This document shows positions 33,812 to 44,285 of a stretch of DNA of 64,000 bases, piece by piece. A model generated the notes under the pieces. The model was not told where the DNA came from and made no database searches. It worked only from the letters and a program-made list of their open reading frames with translations. This DNA comes from Durusdinium trenchii. Taxonomy: Eukaryota; Sar; Dinophyceae; Suessiales; Symbiodiniaceae. The number at the start of each line of letters is the position of its first letter. Within the stretch, counting starts at the first letter, position 1. The translations under genes and the position numbers were made by a program. The DNA is taken from contig CAXAMN010003780.1 in NCBI GenBank assembly GCA_963970005.1, positions 143,292 through 207,291 on the forward strand. The letters run 5' to 3'.

Positions 33812-34537
33812 GCCATCCTCAAGTACATCTCCGCACTCCCGAGTCTGACCGACACCGAGAATCTTCCTGGTCCATTGTACCTTTGGAGTGGGCGCACGCT
33901 CTGCCTCGAAGAGAAGATTGCGGAAAGTCATGGGTTGATTCGCTGGTGTCAAGGTGAATTGGACCAGATCATTTTTGACGACCTGGAACCTGACTTTGAC
34001 CCTTCGCCACACCTACCTCCACATGTCCTGCACTTCATGCCACAGGGCCTTGTCTTGACCGTTGCTGACGCCTCCTTCACTCAGAGCATCTTGTTGGACG
34101 AAGGTGCTTGCCTCTTGGAGCCAGTAGTCCGAGAGTGGCGGCACACTCCACATCCAGATGCGTGGGCGACTCCCCCACTTGATGTGCAAGAGCTCTGGAA
34201 CAGTGGCGCCATAGCTGCGTCCCGCAGGCAGTTGCCGTGCACCAACCCACTTGCGTGCACAGCCTATAATCTTCAAGGCAAGACCCTCGGAGCCATGCTT
34301 GCAGATCTACCTCGACCTCCTGGCATGCCTCGTGTTTGGCCCTTAGCTCCCACCCGTGTGCTGTGTGTCTTCCTGCGCGTTCTGCTACCGGCTGTTGCAC
34401 CGTCCCCCCAGGATGAATACTGGTTGAGTATCTATGTCCTTCTCAGCCGACTTCGCAGCTTCGACGACCTCCTTCTCTGCCTCCACAGACCGATCTTCTG
34501 GAAGGTGGGCCCCCACGCTTCCTTACGCTCGTCTTGA
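33812..34537 (+). pseudogene. Helitron PIF1-like helicase, C-terminal part
   Basis: The frame is open from inside the right direct repeat to a stop at 34537, but recognisable protein begins after the repeat. ACTAYNLQGKTLGAMLADLP (about 34255-34315) corresponds to the T-x-H-K-x-Q-G-x-T-L motif of PIF1/RecD helicases, here with N-L in place of H-K-A. YVLLSRLRSFDDLLLC (about 34430-34475) is motif VI (V-x-L-S-R). Walker A and B are not present. After about 34490 the expected LLEGGPP end is in a neighbouring frame, another single-base shift. In an intact element this part would unwind DNA during transposition. Confidence 0.75.
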
Positions 34538-34691
34538 GACCTTACAGCAGCAGACGCTGCAATCTATTCATCTCCAGCTTCAACCCGCTGCTCGCCACGA
34601 ACTTCGCGGGCTGCTCGCAACTCCATCTCCCAGCGCGCGCGCAGTTGTTTCCCGCTTACGTCCGCGGAAGCGTCCTGCTGCTGGGCTCTGA

Positions 34692-35849
34692 GCACGCTGC
34701 CCCTCACCCCTCTCTTTTTTTGTTTCAACGTGTTTTGGTGCCTTTACCGATTTAATGTGCAAGAGGACCCTTTTTTGGGAGTGCCATTGCTTCTTTACCA
34801 GCCACTGTGCTGTTTCTCCCTGGGGTTCCACGGCTGTGTTTCGGAGCTGGTGCACTGATTTGCAGCAGCTTAAGCCTCAGAATGTGCATTCCATTACCGA
34901 AGTCAGTGCTCCAAGTTTAATACAAGGGAGGCACATTTCAGTAAACGCGAGCAGTGATCTAGACTTGGACTTTGAGCCTGTTCACATTGCAAACTCCATG
35001 GCACATCGCGTAGTGGTCCCAGAACCCATGCAGGTTGAGCCAGTGCTTTGTTGTTAGGTTTTTGTGCACTTCCGGGCGGGGGCCCAACTAAAAGCTGCCA
35101 TTGACGAAGGAGGCCAGGTCCTCCAAAACATGTCGAATCACCTAGACCTGTTTCAAAGCATTCAAAATTCAAATTAAAAATTTTCCTGTGCTGTCAGGTC
35201 TCAAACGCTACAAAAGGCGGGGCGCTTTGACTCCAACCAACCCTCGTCACCGGTCTTACTCCTGCAGCAGCCTTGTGAGGGCTAGTCAAAGGTAACTGTT
35301 GAGCATGCAAATTTGCTCCTGACATTTGCAGGCATGGCATTGGTACGAATTTGTCAAGTGACCGATGGAGATCTTCAGCTTGAGCTGTTCTGGCCCTCAC
35401 ACCCCACTCCACCTATATCACCTTCATTACCCTCTTGCATCCACATATTCACTACCCCATCACGTGGCGTGACACCAGCAGCTCCGCCTGCATGGTGATC
35501 CGCCTGATGGAAGCATTCCTTGCAGGGATTCACTCTCGGCAAAGCACGCACCCTCGAATTCCAACCTCCACGGACCACATGTATCACAACACTCCGACGC
35601 GACTTTTCGCAATACCCCCCCTGGCCATTTTTTCGACCGAGCAATCCGCCACCAGGGTTGTTTCTATTACACTCGGTCTCCACTGCGTAGCGCTCGGCCT
35701 CATAAACCCAAGTCACAAACGTCGGTAAGCCATCCACCTTGACTGTGGGTAGTCCCTTATGTTTTGAATTCTTTTCTTCTGCTATCGCCGCCTCGTGCAG
35801 ACCGTCGCCTCTACGTCTACGTTCCGCCGAAGCGCTTCGGCTATTTCTT
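34692..35849. other. Non-coding flank of the Helitron
   Basis: No domain recognised. Base composition is ordinary until about 35845, where it switches abruptly to A+T-rich. The Helitron 3' end probably lies here but no CTRR-plus-hairpin was confirmed. Confidence 0.4.
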
Positions 35850-36179
35850 CTAAATATATTGCAAATTTATAATATGTTTAACCAAAAACTATAATAGAAT
35901 ATATTATAATATATATATAAAATATATTTTGTTTAATGCATGGAAAAAAAAAATCATAATAATTGATTATATTTTACGAAGCTAGCATTTAAAGATTTTC
36001 TCGGCCGCATATAATGCATATGAAACGAATTTATAAAAGAATCTATTATTGATTTTTGCATTTTGAATATATTGAATATAGGAATATTGATTATTATTAT
36101 TAATGGGTCGTGATGTTATTATTTATTATTATCGATCTCGATTTGATATTATAGGAGTTTATTCGATTATTTTATTTGT

Positions 36180-37780
36180 AAATTATATATTGAATATTTT
36201 CTTAAATAGAAAGCTTAGGTACCGTCGAATATTTAGATCTCTTGATCTCCGCTAGGATATGGTATTCCAAGAAACAAGTATTTGCTATACAAGGCAGATG
36301 TATCTAGGATTTTTTTAGGTATCGGATATATTTTATTTAATTCTATATTTTGGATAAAGTCATTCGTCGCTAGAATCGAATTAATTAGATGGAATTAATT
36401 TTGTCCTTTCGATTGATATAATAAAATCCGTAAATTTGTTTTAAATAATTAATGAAATATATTTAATTATTTGATATTTATGATATGCTTGCCATTGTAT
36501 TTAATTTAGGAAATTATTGAAATAAATAAATACTATATGATTTTCTTAATGAATTATTTGATCGAATTTTATTTACCTCCTAGGATGGATTTATTGAATT
36601 GATTTTATTGCCTGGCCACAAGGTCTTAGCACTAAATGGAATGCCGGCTCTTGTATGGAAATATTTTGTCGAAGATTTTATTGATCCTCTGACGCATCAA
36701 TTTTATTAAACTTGGATTATTGACCCCCTGAATACTGGACTATAGGTTAGATTTATCTCTTTCTCTAACCTAATAAGATTTCTAACAAGCCCCAAGCTCT
36801 TCGTCCTACTTGTTTTCAATATCCGGTCATCAAGATTATAGTTGGGGTTCAATGCAAATTGATCGTAATCCATAATTTTGATAGGCTTAGACAGCTTACC
36901 CATGATTACTTTTGATTATTTTAGAACATTTGTCGAACGGTTCGATCCCTGTGTTAAAAACCTAAGCATGGATCCGGGATTCCCAATCTGATTGGCGATC
37001 TTTAGATATCCCTGGATATGGAAAAAAGTCTTTGATATTGTTAATCGTAAGTTGGTTCTTCGTGCCTTAGATCTTTAGAATCTTGATCTTAATTTGTTCC
37101 TTTTTATACATTCATGGTTAATCCCGTACAAATATTGTATTCCGTATCAATAATTAATTGTAATTGCCAAATGGGGAATCAAACAGGGTGCCAAAGATGC
37201 TCCGCTGCTTTGAACACTCACCATGAGCTTAATTATGGTTGATCTGCAAACACGATACTGCAAACACGATACTCCCTAGAATGGTTATGAGAATACATCG
37301 TAGTTTATGCGGATGATGTTCAACTTATATGGATATTGCAATCACACCTGCAGGCCAATGAAGCTTTGAATGCTCTTCAATATTTTTTTTTGATTATTCT
37401 TCAAGCATTTGGATTCTAGATTAATATGCAAAAATCGGTTGTTATGTTTCGTAAGATTGGTCGTGAAATACCTGTTTTCCTGCGTAAATGGGTCTCGCGA
37501 CCTTCCAGAACAACGATGGTAGTGGCCTCTTGTGTCGAAAATTGCATATTTTGGAATTGTTCTCGGGTATAAGGCGTGGGATTTTGACACAACCATATAT
37601 GTAGGGTTATTGCCGCATAATGGTGCTTCCGCAATCTCAGGTCGTGGTTCGTGAGCGATATCTATCCATTTTAATCTAGAGTTCGATTTTATCGTCAATG
37701 CATTCTTGTCATTGACAACTATGGATTCCATGAAATGGGATTCGATTCGTGAGATTTTCGTAAAATTTAGAATGATTAAT
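36180..37780 (+). mobile_element. Decayed non-LTR retrotransposon, reverse transcriptase region
   Basis: Conserved RT blocks are readable across several frames: KVFDIVNRKLVLRAL (from 37025), IKQGAKDAPLL-x-TLTMSL (about 37180-37225), VVYADDVQLIW (YADD at 37306-37317), INMQKSVVMFRKIGREIPVF then LRKWVSR (about 37424-37500), and a G-x-x-x-W-D-F-D-T segment near 37580. These are fingers, palm and thumb-proximal motifs of a LINE-type RT. Upstream, SRFDIIGVYS near 36145-36180 could be a remnant of an AP-like endonuclease, but this is weak. Many stops and indels: not functional. Confidence 0.75.
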
Positions 37781-37901
37781 CCCCATTACCGCACAATGGC
37801 CAAATCCCCTGTCTGTTTGATGCATGAGTCTACACATTGTTCTTTTCAATCGAATCGGTGAAGAGTCATTTTGGATAATGTTGTTCATTCAATAACGACC
37901 G

Positions 37902-38870
37902 ATGCGGCAATCTCTAACCAGGAGACGGGAATACCTGCTTGCGGCCATGACCGATGAAGCCCCGGATGTTTGTATCTATATCCTAGATCTTCGGACCTGT
38001 GAATTTACCCCACCACCAGATATCATCGATCCGTTGCCCTCAATCGCCTGTCCGGAATGTCACCGCATGTTCAAAGAGGCTGGCACAATAAAGAGGCATA
38101 TGATACATATTTGTGAAGGTCCATATGAATCAGAGGATAGCTATAGATTCCTAAGGGATACTTGGGAAGGCAAATCTATTTGCGCCCATTGCACACATAT
38201 CTTTATTGATTTTTTCGATTTCGAGATCATATCAAGAAGCGCATTTGTCCTCGATTTAACCCGGCTCAGGATTCCATCGTCCCGATCATCAATCGACCTG
38301 ACCTCCAGATGCATATGAAACACAAATCGATCCGAGGTCTCCTGTTGAGCAGGCCGCTAATTGCAGAGATCTCAGAATAGTGCACATTCTGTCATTGTCG
38401 GATTGTTATACGTTCGATCCATAAGTTTTATCATGATTATCATCATGATTTAGTCCCATTGGTTGCGCATTTTCGTGAGCCAATAAATAGTATGGCCAAT
38501 TTGGGAAGCGGCCGTGGACGATGCAATTTCTGTGATAGAGAGTGCCGTGACATTCGATCTCATGAGTGTGGGGTTTTGTTTCAGATTGCTGTTATATTGG
38601 GTCATTTTTTTCAGCCTGATCACTTGCCCGTCATGCGGTTATGATGAAGGTCTCATGGTCAGCTTTGCTAGAAGATGCAGCACCGCACTGCACCATCCTT
38701 GCCCCGGCTGACTGCCCCATAACAGGTTACGATGAGATCGAGGGCATGCCTTTGCCGAGCACTGAACCGGATCCAGACACCATCCAAATCCGCTAAAGTG
38801 AGACACCAGGACAAGTCCCGTCCTTGCATAATTGTCCCCATTGTCCCACCAGATTCTTGACATTTACGGA
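37902..38870 (+). pseudogene. C2H2 zinc-finger tail of the retrotransposon
   Basis: Directly downstream of the RT. The frame at 37902-38318 contains IACPECHRMFKEAGTIKRHM then IHICEG (C-x2-C-x12-H-x3-H) and CAHCTHIFIDFFDFE. In the adjoining frame the latter continues through H-I-K-K-R to a histidine-rich QMHMKHKS. Further fingers are visible past 38380 (CTFCHCRIV-like) and at 38520-38565 (CNFCDRECRDIRSHEC). At least three or four Cys2His2 or Cys-rich fingers follow the RT, out of frame with each other. A nucleic-acid-binding role as part of the retroelement is an inference from position. Confidence 0.6.
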
Positions 38871-40019
38871 TCTTGAGCAATATTTGTCGATACATGATCA
38901 TTCGTAGACCGTTGATGGTCCTGTCGTTCGAGCTTCCACAATATTTTGGACCGGTTTCAATTCCGACTAATTTTGCAGTGGAGACCCACTCCGAGGTAAC
39001 TGAAGATATTCCCATGACCTTTAATATGACGTCAATATCTAGATTAACCAATTCAGGGCTCAAAATTCCTGCCGATGTCCCACAATGGATTCCTAATCTA
39101 ACCCAGGCCTTGGTTTCTCCCCAGATGGTGCAAAGAAATATTCAATGGATCTCAAGTTCCCTCCCAAAATCCCAATAATATAAGGCATATTATTTTGGAA
39201 ATCGAATCATATTATTTTATATTAATTTTGCTATCTTATAAAAATTTCTTAAAATCTAAAATTTTATAATAAATTTATACGTAAATATTGGCAATATTCA
39301 CTATTATGTCCAATCTATATTTAAAGATATGTTTTAAATATGTATTACAATATTGATTTTTGTTATTAAAATAAGAATAGTTTAATATATAAGTGTGAAA
39401 TTATAGTTAATAATACGAGTTTGTTATGAAATTAATTGACATGAAATATCATATAGGGCCATGCCGGCCCAAATATTTTCCCACATTAGGATGGTCGCTT
39501 GAAGGACGATGAAATTCTTCATTCCTTGAGATGGAAAGGAATCTTCAGCAATTCTATCGTAGCTAGGTTAGCTCCATGAAATTGGTTACCTAATCCTGGA
39601 TGAAATATATGGGAATTGCAAAGAAATTACATTATTGTCCATCATTATTTGTCACGTGATGGACTTTTGATTCCTGATCAAAAATAATGTCCCATTGACA
39701 TCACCTTCCTGGAAAAAGAACGGAAGCAAATCAACAGGAACCTGGACAGGCTACACAAGATTCAAGATTGCATTACGACATCGACGGGCAGCAATTGATT
39801 AGTTCTATGTGGTCCCCAATGAATATCAGACAATGACAAAAAAAGCAGATAATGAAGTGAATGAGAAGAAGTCAAGTTTGGTTGACCGCCTATCCTTCAT
39901 CAAGGCAAAATAAAAGGAATTGAAATCTTTCTTTGAGAATTGTCTGTTCCCTTAATAATTTGGCAAATATCCCAGCAGACAAAATTTTCATCGCCAGGAT
40001 CATCCAATACTAGAAGACA
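38871..40019. other. A+T-rich spacer between the two retroelement relics
   Basis: 38870-39180 still carries moderately G+C-containing sequence with one open frame of 101 codons and no domain. 39180-39470 is nearly pure A+T. 39480-40020 probably holds degraded gag-pol sequence of the following copia element (for example KELKSFFENC near 39920), with many stops. Confidence 0.45.
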
Positions 40020-40700
40020 TAGCCGGACAAGACCATCAAGGCAAAGACCCGCCTGGTCCTGCATGGATTTCAAGATCTCGATGCCTTAAGGGGAACGTTG
40101 AATATAAATAGGCCAATCTTGACAAGATTGAATCGCAACATGATTTTGGCAGTACGTGAACAACAAAAGGTTCTGCCACTTCACGAGCGACATCAGCACC
40201 GCCTTCCTTCAAGGAAAACCTCACGGGCCTGAATGCAGCTTGTGGATTCGCCTTGCTCAGACACTTTTGGACATCGAATAGGGACAAGAGAAAGTGATGA
40301 AATTCCCAAAAGCATCTATGGATTGATTGATGCATGCCATAGCTGGATGGCCGTATCCCATATCCTGTTAATTCCTGCCATATGCCAACGCCCATTGGAC
40401 GCTTGTCTTTTCATGGGGTTTGATTGATTCCATGCACAACCAATTGGCTCCAAAGATAAACGGCTCCCTTGTTGATTTGTTCGGCATCCATATCGACCGA
40501 AAGAAGGAAATAAAGAAATTATTAATAATTGCGAGGACTATTTGGTGGACTCCAGTGATCATCCATTCAAACAGCACCTTTTCTTCAATGTGCAATATCA
40601 CAGTTATCTGGAGAAACAACAAAAGCAACAGTGTCAACAGTGGAGCAAGCAATCAAGTTGCTACGTATGGCAAAATCCAATGTTGATGCTAACTTGTATT
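40020..40700 (+). mobile_element. Decayed Ty1/copia polymerase fragment
   Basis: From 40038 the frame reads KAKTRLVLHGFQDLDALRG, matching the start of copia RT (K-A-R-x-V-x-x-G-x-x-D). After frameshifts, ILAVREQQKVLPLHERD, then TAFLQG-like residues. PKSIYGLIDACHSW at about 40306-40347 matches the Y-G-L-x-D/Q-A-x-x-x-W block. HNQLAPKINGSLVDLFGIHID at about 40433-40500 corresponds to the block before the active-site V-D-D; here the second D is lost. The order and spacing are those of a Ty1/copia RT, now broken by stops and indels. Confidence 0.75.
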
Positions 40701-41456
40701 TTTACAAATTATGCATAAATCCACAAAACATCATATTAATGGGATATTCCGAACATTCAAAATAAAATAATTGCTAAGGCCATCCCCTCACGCTACCCTA
40801 TATAGGGCAACCAGACTGGGAAGCAATACCAAGAGAGGGAGGAGTCCGTGCTGGTTAGTGCCTACCTGAGCGCCATGGTTTGTGGGATTGGTGTTGGGTA
40901 TTACGAACATTGGAGTGCGAAGCGGAAGAGGAATTGGTTGCTCCTTCGAGGGGAGCAGTGCATTTGGATTTCTTTCTTGTTAATTCCTCTATTTTTTCTT
41001 TTTTCCCAAGGCCGTACGAGTGCATTCTATTGAGAAAGGTGGGGTCACCTGTGAGCCATCTTGCGGTCCTTTCCCATTCAGCATCGTTACACGTAACGTG
41101 GCGGGGACTCTATGCCGAGAACAATGCCTTGTTGCTGTGTGACAAGTTCCCACGCCCATCGTAGATCAAATTGCTCCCGCAGGAAGAAATCGATTCTGAT
41201 GCCTTTGAAAAGAATTATACAAAGGGCTTCATTAGGATAATAACAGGAGAATAAAGCAATAAAGATAACCCCAATGCCCTGGTGAGCGCCTTTTCGGCAA
41301 AAGGGAGACGTTCATACGATGGGTCACCTCGAAGAATTCTAAGTACGTTGCACTGAATTTCTTTTTGCGCTTTTGAACCAGAGTTGTTTTATAGTTTCCG
41401 ACTAGCCAAAGCTAAAAAATCAATGATAAAAATGCAAGCTTAATCTAACACCGCTA

Positions 41457-41475
41457 GGCCAAATTGGCTCAAACT
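41457..41475 (+). other. Spliced-leader relic upstream of the 41.5-kb copy
   Basis: CTAGGCCAAATTGGCTCAAA resembles the 3' three-quarters of the dinoflagellate spliced leader (...GTAGCCATTTTGGCTCAAG) with two substitutions and one inserted G. It sits 40 bp upstream of the ATG at 41515. In genomic DNA this suggests reinsertion of a trans-spliced cDNA. Confidence 0.65.
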
Positions 41476-41514
41476 AGTCCCTTGCCTCGGACCTAATTTC
41501 AAATTTATATTCAG

Positions 41515-41865
41515 ATGGAAACCCCCCTTGCCTCCAACCCGAGCACACCTGTAGAGAGCGAAGCAACCATGGACTGTCAGCTTCTGCTCACTACCATGAC
41601 CGGCAATGAAGTTACTCTATCAACCAACATTGCCCAATTTGACGTCTTTGAAGATTTCGACGAGCACATAGATGACTATCTAGCTACCCTTGGGGCCATT
41701 CATTCGCCACCAGTGGGCTCCAAGCCCTTTACGTCAAGATCCCTAGTCACAATCCCTAACGTCAAGGTCTTTTATGTCAAGGCCCGTGAGGCCATTCATT
41801 CGACGCGGCCTTTCTTTCGCCAGTGGGCTCAAAGCCGGCCCTTGAGGCCATTCGTTCGCCAGTAG
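41515..41865 (+). pseudogene. UBL-LRR copy 1, N-terminal fragment only
   Basis: From the ATG at 41515 the frame encodes ETPLASNPSTPVESEATMDC, then QLLLTTMTGNEVTLSTNIAQ, then FDVFEDFDEHIDDYLATL. It aligns with the ubiquitin-like start of the copies at 44.3 and 56.3 kb (MECSLMLTTLSG...FENLEDQVMDYL). After residue about 62 it runs directly into a 68-bp minisatellite, whose units prolong the frame to 41865 with repeats of PLRPF(I/V)R. No leucine-rich repeats remain. Broken by insertion or replacement with the satellite. Confidence 0.72.
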
Positions 41866-42720
41866 GCTTAAAGTCCTTCACGTGCCAAGGCCCTTGAGGC
41901 CATTCATTCGCCACCAGTGGGCTCAAAAGCCCTTCACGTCAAATACCCTCATGCCAAGGCCCTTGAGGCCATTCTTTCGCCAGTGGTTCGCCAGTGGGCT
42001 TAAAACCCTTCACGTGCCAAGGCCCTTGAGGCCATTCATTCGCCACCAGTGGGCTCAAAGCCCTTCACGTCAAGTACCCTCATGCCAAGGCTCTTGAGAC
42101 CATTCTTTCGCCACCAGCGGGCTGAAAGCCCTTCACGTCTAAATCCCTCATGTCAAGGCCCTTGAGGCCATTCATTTGCCACCAGTGGGCTTAAAGCCCT
42201 TCACGTCAAGAACCTTCACGCCAGGCCCTTGAGACCATTCATTTGCCACCAGTGGGCTCAAAGCCCTTCACGTCAAGTACCCTCATGCCAAGGCCTTGAG
42301 GCCATTCATTCGCCACCAGTGGGCTCAAAGCCCTTCACGCCTAAATCCCTCATGTCAAGGCCCTTGAGGCCATTCATTCGCCACCAGTGGGCTTAAAGCC
42401 CTTCACGTCAAGAACCCTCATGCCAAGGCCCTTGAGGCCACTCATTCGCCACCAGTGCACTCAAAGCCCCTCAGGTCAAGATCCTCCAGGTCAAAGGCCC
42501 TTGAGGCCATTCACTCGCGCCTGAGGGCTCCAAGCCCTTCACGTCAAGATCCCTGGAGTGAAGGCCCTGAAGGCCATTCACCCGCCACCAGTGGGCTAAA
42601 AGCCCCTCACGTCAAGGTCCCGCCACCAGTGGGCTCAAAGCCCTTCACGTCAAGCACCCTCATGCCAAGGCCCTTGAGGCCCTTCATTCGTGTGCTCAAA
42701 GCCTTTCACGTGTCAAAGGC
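41700..42720 (+). repeat. 68-bp minisatellite array
   Basis: About fifteen degenerate units of roughly 68 bp, each with CCCTTGAGGCCATTCATTCG, CCACCAGTGGGCTCAAAGCC and CTTCACGTCAAG. Consecutive starts at 42020, 42088 and 42156 are 68 bp apart; some units are deleted to about 64 bp. It begins inside the ubiquitin-like fragment. Confidence 0.92.
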
Positions 42721-42829
42721 CACACTGCTAGTTGACGCACACTCTTAGTCGTAGTCGTGACGCAACCACTCACAAGCCCCAGAATAGAGACTGGGGGGGC
42801 CCTAACTCACGTCTCCTGTTTTTATCCAG

Positions 42830-43172
42830 CTTTTGGGGTTGAAAACAAGACTCCAATGTCAGGCTTTGTTGCACGAAGAGATGGCAGAGCTTGAGCGCCG
42901 CAGAGCAGAGCTCCGCCAGGAGCTCCGTTCTGCTGCGAAGGAAGACAAGAAGCTCCGCAAACGCAGGGCAAACTTGGTCCAGGTGAGGTTCTTTGCTGTA
43001 GGCGGATTCAATGTTTTTCTGAACCCATCAATGTTGAAGAGTCTCCTGCAGAGTTGCTTTGATGTTTGCGAAGCAACCACGATCAAATGATTGAGGACTT
43101 CTGTGTGACGTTGGGATCGAGGCAGCTAAGAACCTGTCGCGTGAAGACCTGGAGAAGTTGCTGGAGAACCAT
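42830..43172 (+). CDS. Coiled-coil protein exons
   Basis: Exon a (42830-42982) lies between TTTATCCAG and CAG|GTGAGG and encodes HEEMAELERRRAELRQELRS followed by AAKEDKKLRKRRANLVQ, a strongly charged heptad coil. Exon b, in a shifted phase near 43096-43172, encodes DVGIEAAKNLSREDLEKLLE and NHG, again helical. I do not recognise the family. Good splice sites on exon a make a real (or formerly real) spliced gene likely. A second copy of KLLENHG appears at 43330 at the edge of a tandem duplication. Confidence 0.5.
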
Positions 43173-43354
43173 GGTTGTTTTGGGTGTGTTTGGGTTGTTT
43201 TGTGGGTGCTTTGGTTTGGTTCCTTTGCTCTCTTTGGTCAGGCTCATTTCCTCACACTCCTCATACGAGTTCGACACGGTGATTTGTGCCTCTCGGCACA
43301 CATAGCGCCCCTACCCGTGCAAAAAAAAGAAGTTGCTGGAGAACCATGGGGCAG

Positions 43355-43750
43355 GCTTGCGTGAGTGTATGTCCCTAGGACCAGCGAGCTGGCCAGCGGA
43401 ACGACTCGCTCGCAAGGTGGTGCTGGTGTGGATGCTGTGGCAGGCCCCAGCCTTGTATGAATTTGCGGTAGAATTCACCCTTTCATGTTTTCCTGAATAG
43501 CATGACAGGCGAAGCGGGGCCAGCTGCAGCTGCTGCGATTGCTCCGGTCAGGGCGGAAGGCTTGCGTGATTGCGTCTGGTAGACCATCGAGCTGGAACCA
43601 CTCGCTTGCAAGGTGGTGCTGGTATGGATGCTGTGGCAGGCTTCAGTGTGGCCGTACACTTCCCTTCCATGTTTTGCTGAGCAGCATGACAGGCGAAGCG
43701 GGGCCAGCTGCTCCTGCGATTGCTCTGGCACGGGCGGAAGAAGCAGGCGC
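43355..43750 (+). repeat. About 200-bp tandem duplication
   Basis: Two units starting GCTTGCGTGA at 43355 and 43560 share CTCGCTTGCAAGGTGGTGCTGG-like sequence, GGATGCTGTGGCAGGC and ATGACAGGCGAAGCGGGGCC, with about 15-20% divergence and small indels. A third partial start (GCGGAAGAAGCAGGCG) follows. The unit has a coding look (MTGEAGPAAPAIA) but no defined exon. Confidence 0.8.
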
Positions 43751-44285
43751 GACGTCATGGACCTTTAGGGCCTTAAGGGCTCGCAAGTTTGTGGCAGCTT
43801 AAATCGAGCATGTATACTGTTTACATCCATTTTCTGTTGGTTAGAAGGAGAAGCTGTGCACTTGGCGCCCGGCATGCAGCTCAGTTTTCCAGATGACTCT
43901 TGGCCTGCGCCTATTCTTTTTTTGATTTCGTTGCAGATGAAGAAGAAGAAGACGCAGTGGAGGCGGCCCGCCTTGCACCTCTCTCCTTTTGGTTTGTTTG
44001 TAGATCTTTAGCCATTTGATTGTATTTCTTTTTCTTGAAAACACTACGCTCCTTCCTTGATTGATGTCCACAGCTCCACTGACCAGTGGCGCTCCCACTC
44101 CTCCCCTCCCTCCTTTCTTTCTTTCCTTCCTTCCAGGCCGCCAGTGATCCGCCTGGCGCACTTCTCAGAAATGATGTTGGAAAGGGTAGAGTGTCACGCA
44201 TCTTGCGTTCTGCTCTGAAGGGAGAACAGCGCAGTGTGACTGTTTATCTGTGAGAGCAAAATTCACAACGCAACTGATGGCAACC
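43751..44285. other. Non-coding stretch before UBL-LRR copy 2
   Basis: Contains a pyrimidine-rich run with TTTCTTTCTTTCCTTCC near 44115-44140. No domain or spliced-leader relic was found upstream of copy 2. Confidence 0.45.

Larger units (their letters stand above)
28762..34691 (+). mobile_element. Degenerate Helitron
   Basis: In order on the + strand: a DUF6570-like region, a Helitron-like N region, the HUH replication (Rep) domain with its two-histidine and tyrosine motifs, a 1.47-kb unit with 373-bp direct repeats, and the C-terminal part of a PIF1-like helicase. This is the gene order of Helitron RepHel proteins. The frame changes at least four times and the helicase Walker A/B region is absent, so the copy cannot be autonomous. 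I could not identify the 5' TC or 3' CTRR-plus-hairpin ends, so the limits given are those of coding homology. Confidence 0.8.
35850..41500. other. A+T-rich island
   Basis: Base composition changes sharply near 35850 (after CGAAGCGCTTCGGC) and returns near 41500. The island contains two decayed retroelements and little else. Stop codons at conserved positions look like C-to-T or G-to-A changes, for example TGA where a LINE reverse transcriptase has W (LL-x-TLTMSL, about 37208) and TAG where Q is expected (F-x-INMQKS, about 37420). Most A+T-rich stretches (35850-36200, 39180-39470) have no recognisable coding content. Confidence 0.75.

Noticed and set aside
35850..41500. Organelle DNA insertion (A+T-rich)
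   Set aside because: No plastid or mitochondrial gene is recognisable; the readable content is LINE and copia polymerase.
41700..42720. GTGGGCTCAAAG in the 68-bp units as multiplied spliced leaders
   Set aside because: Only GGCTCAA is shared and the preceding bases differ; a seven-base match is too short.
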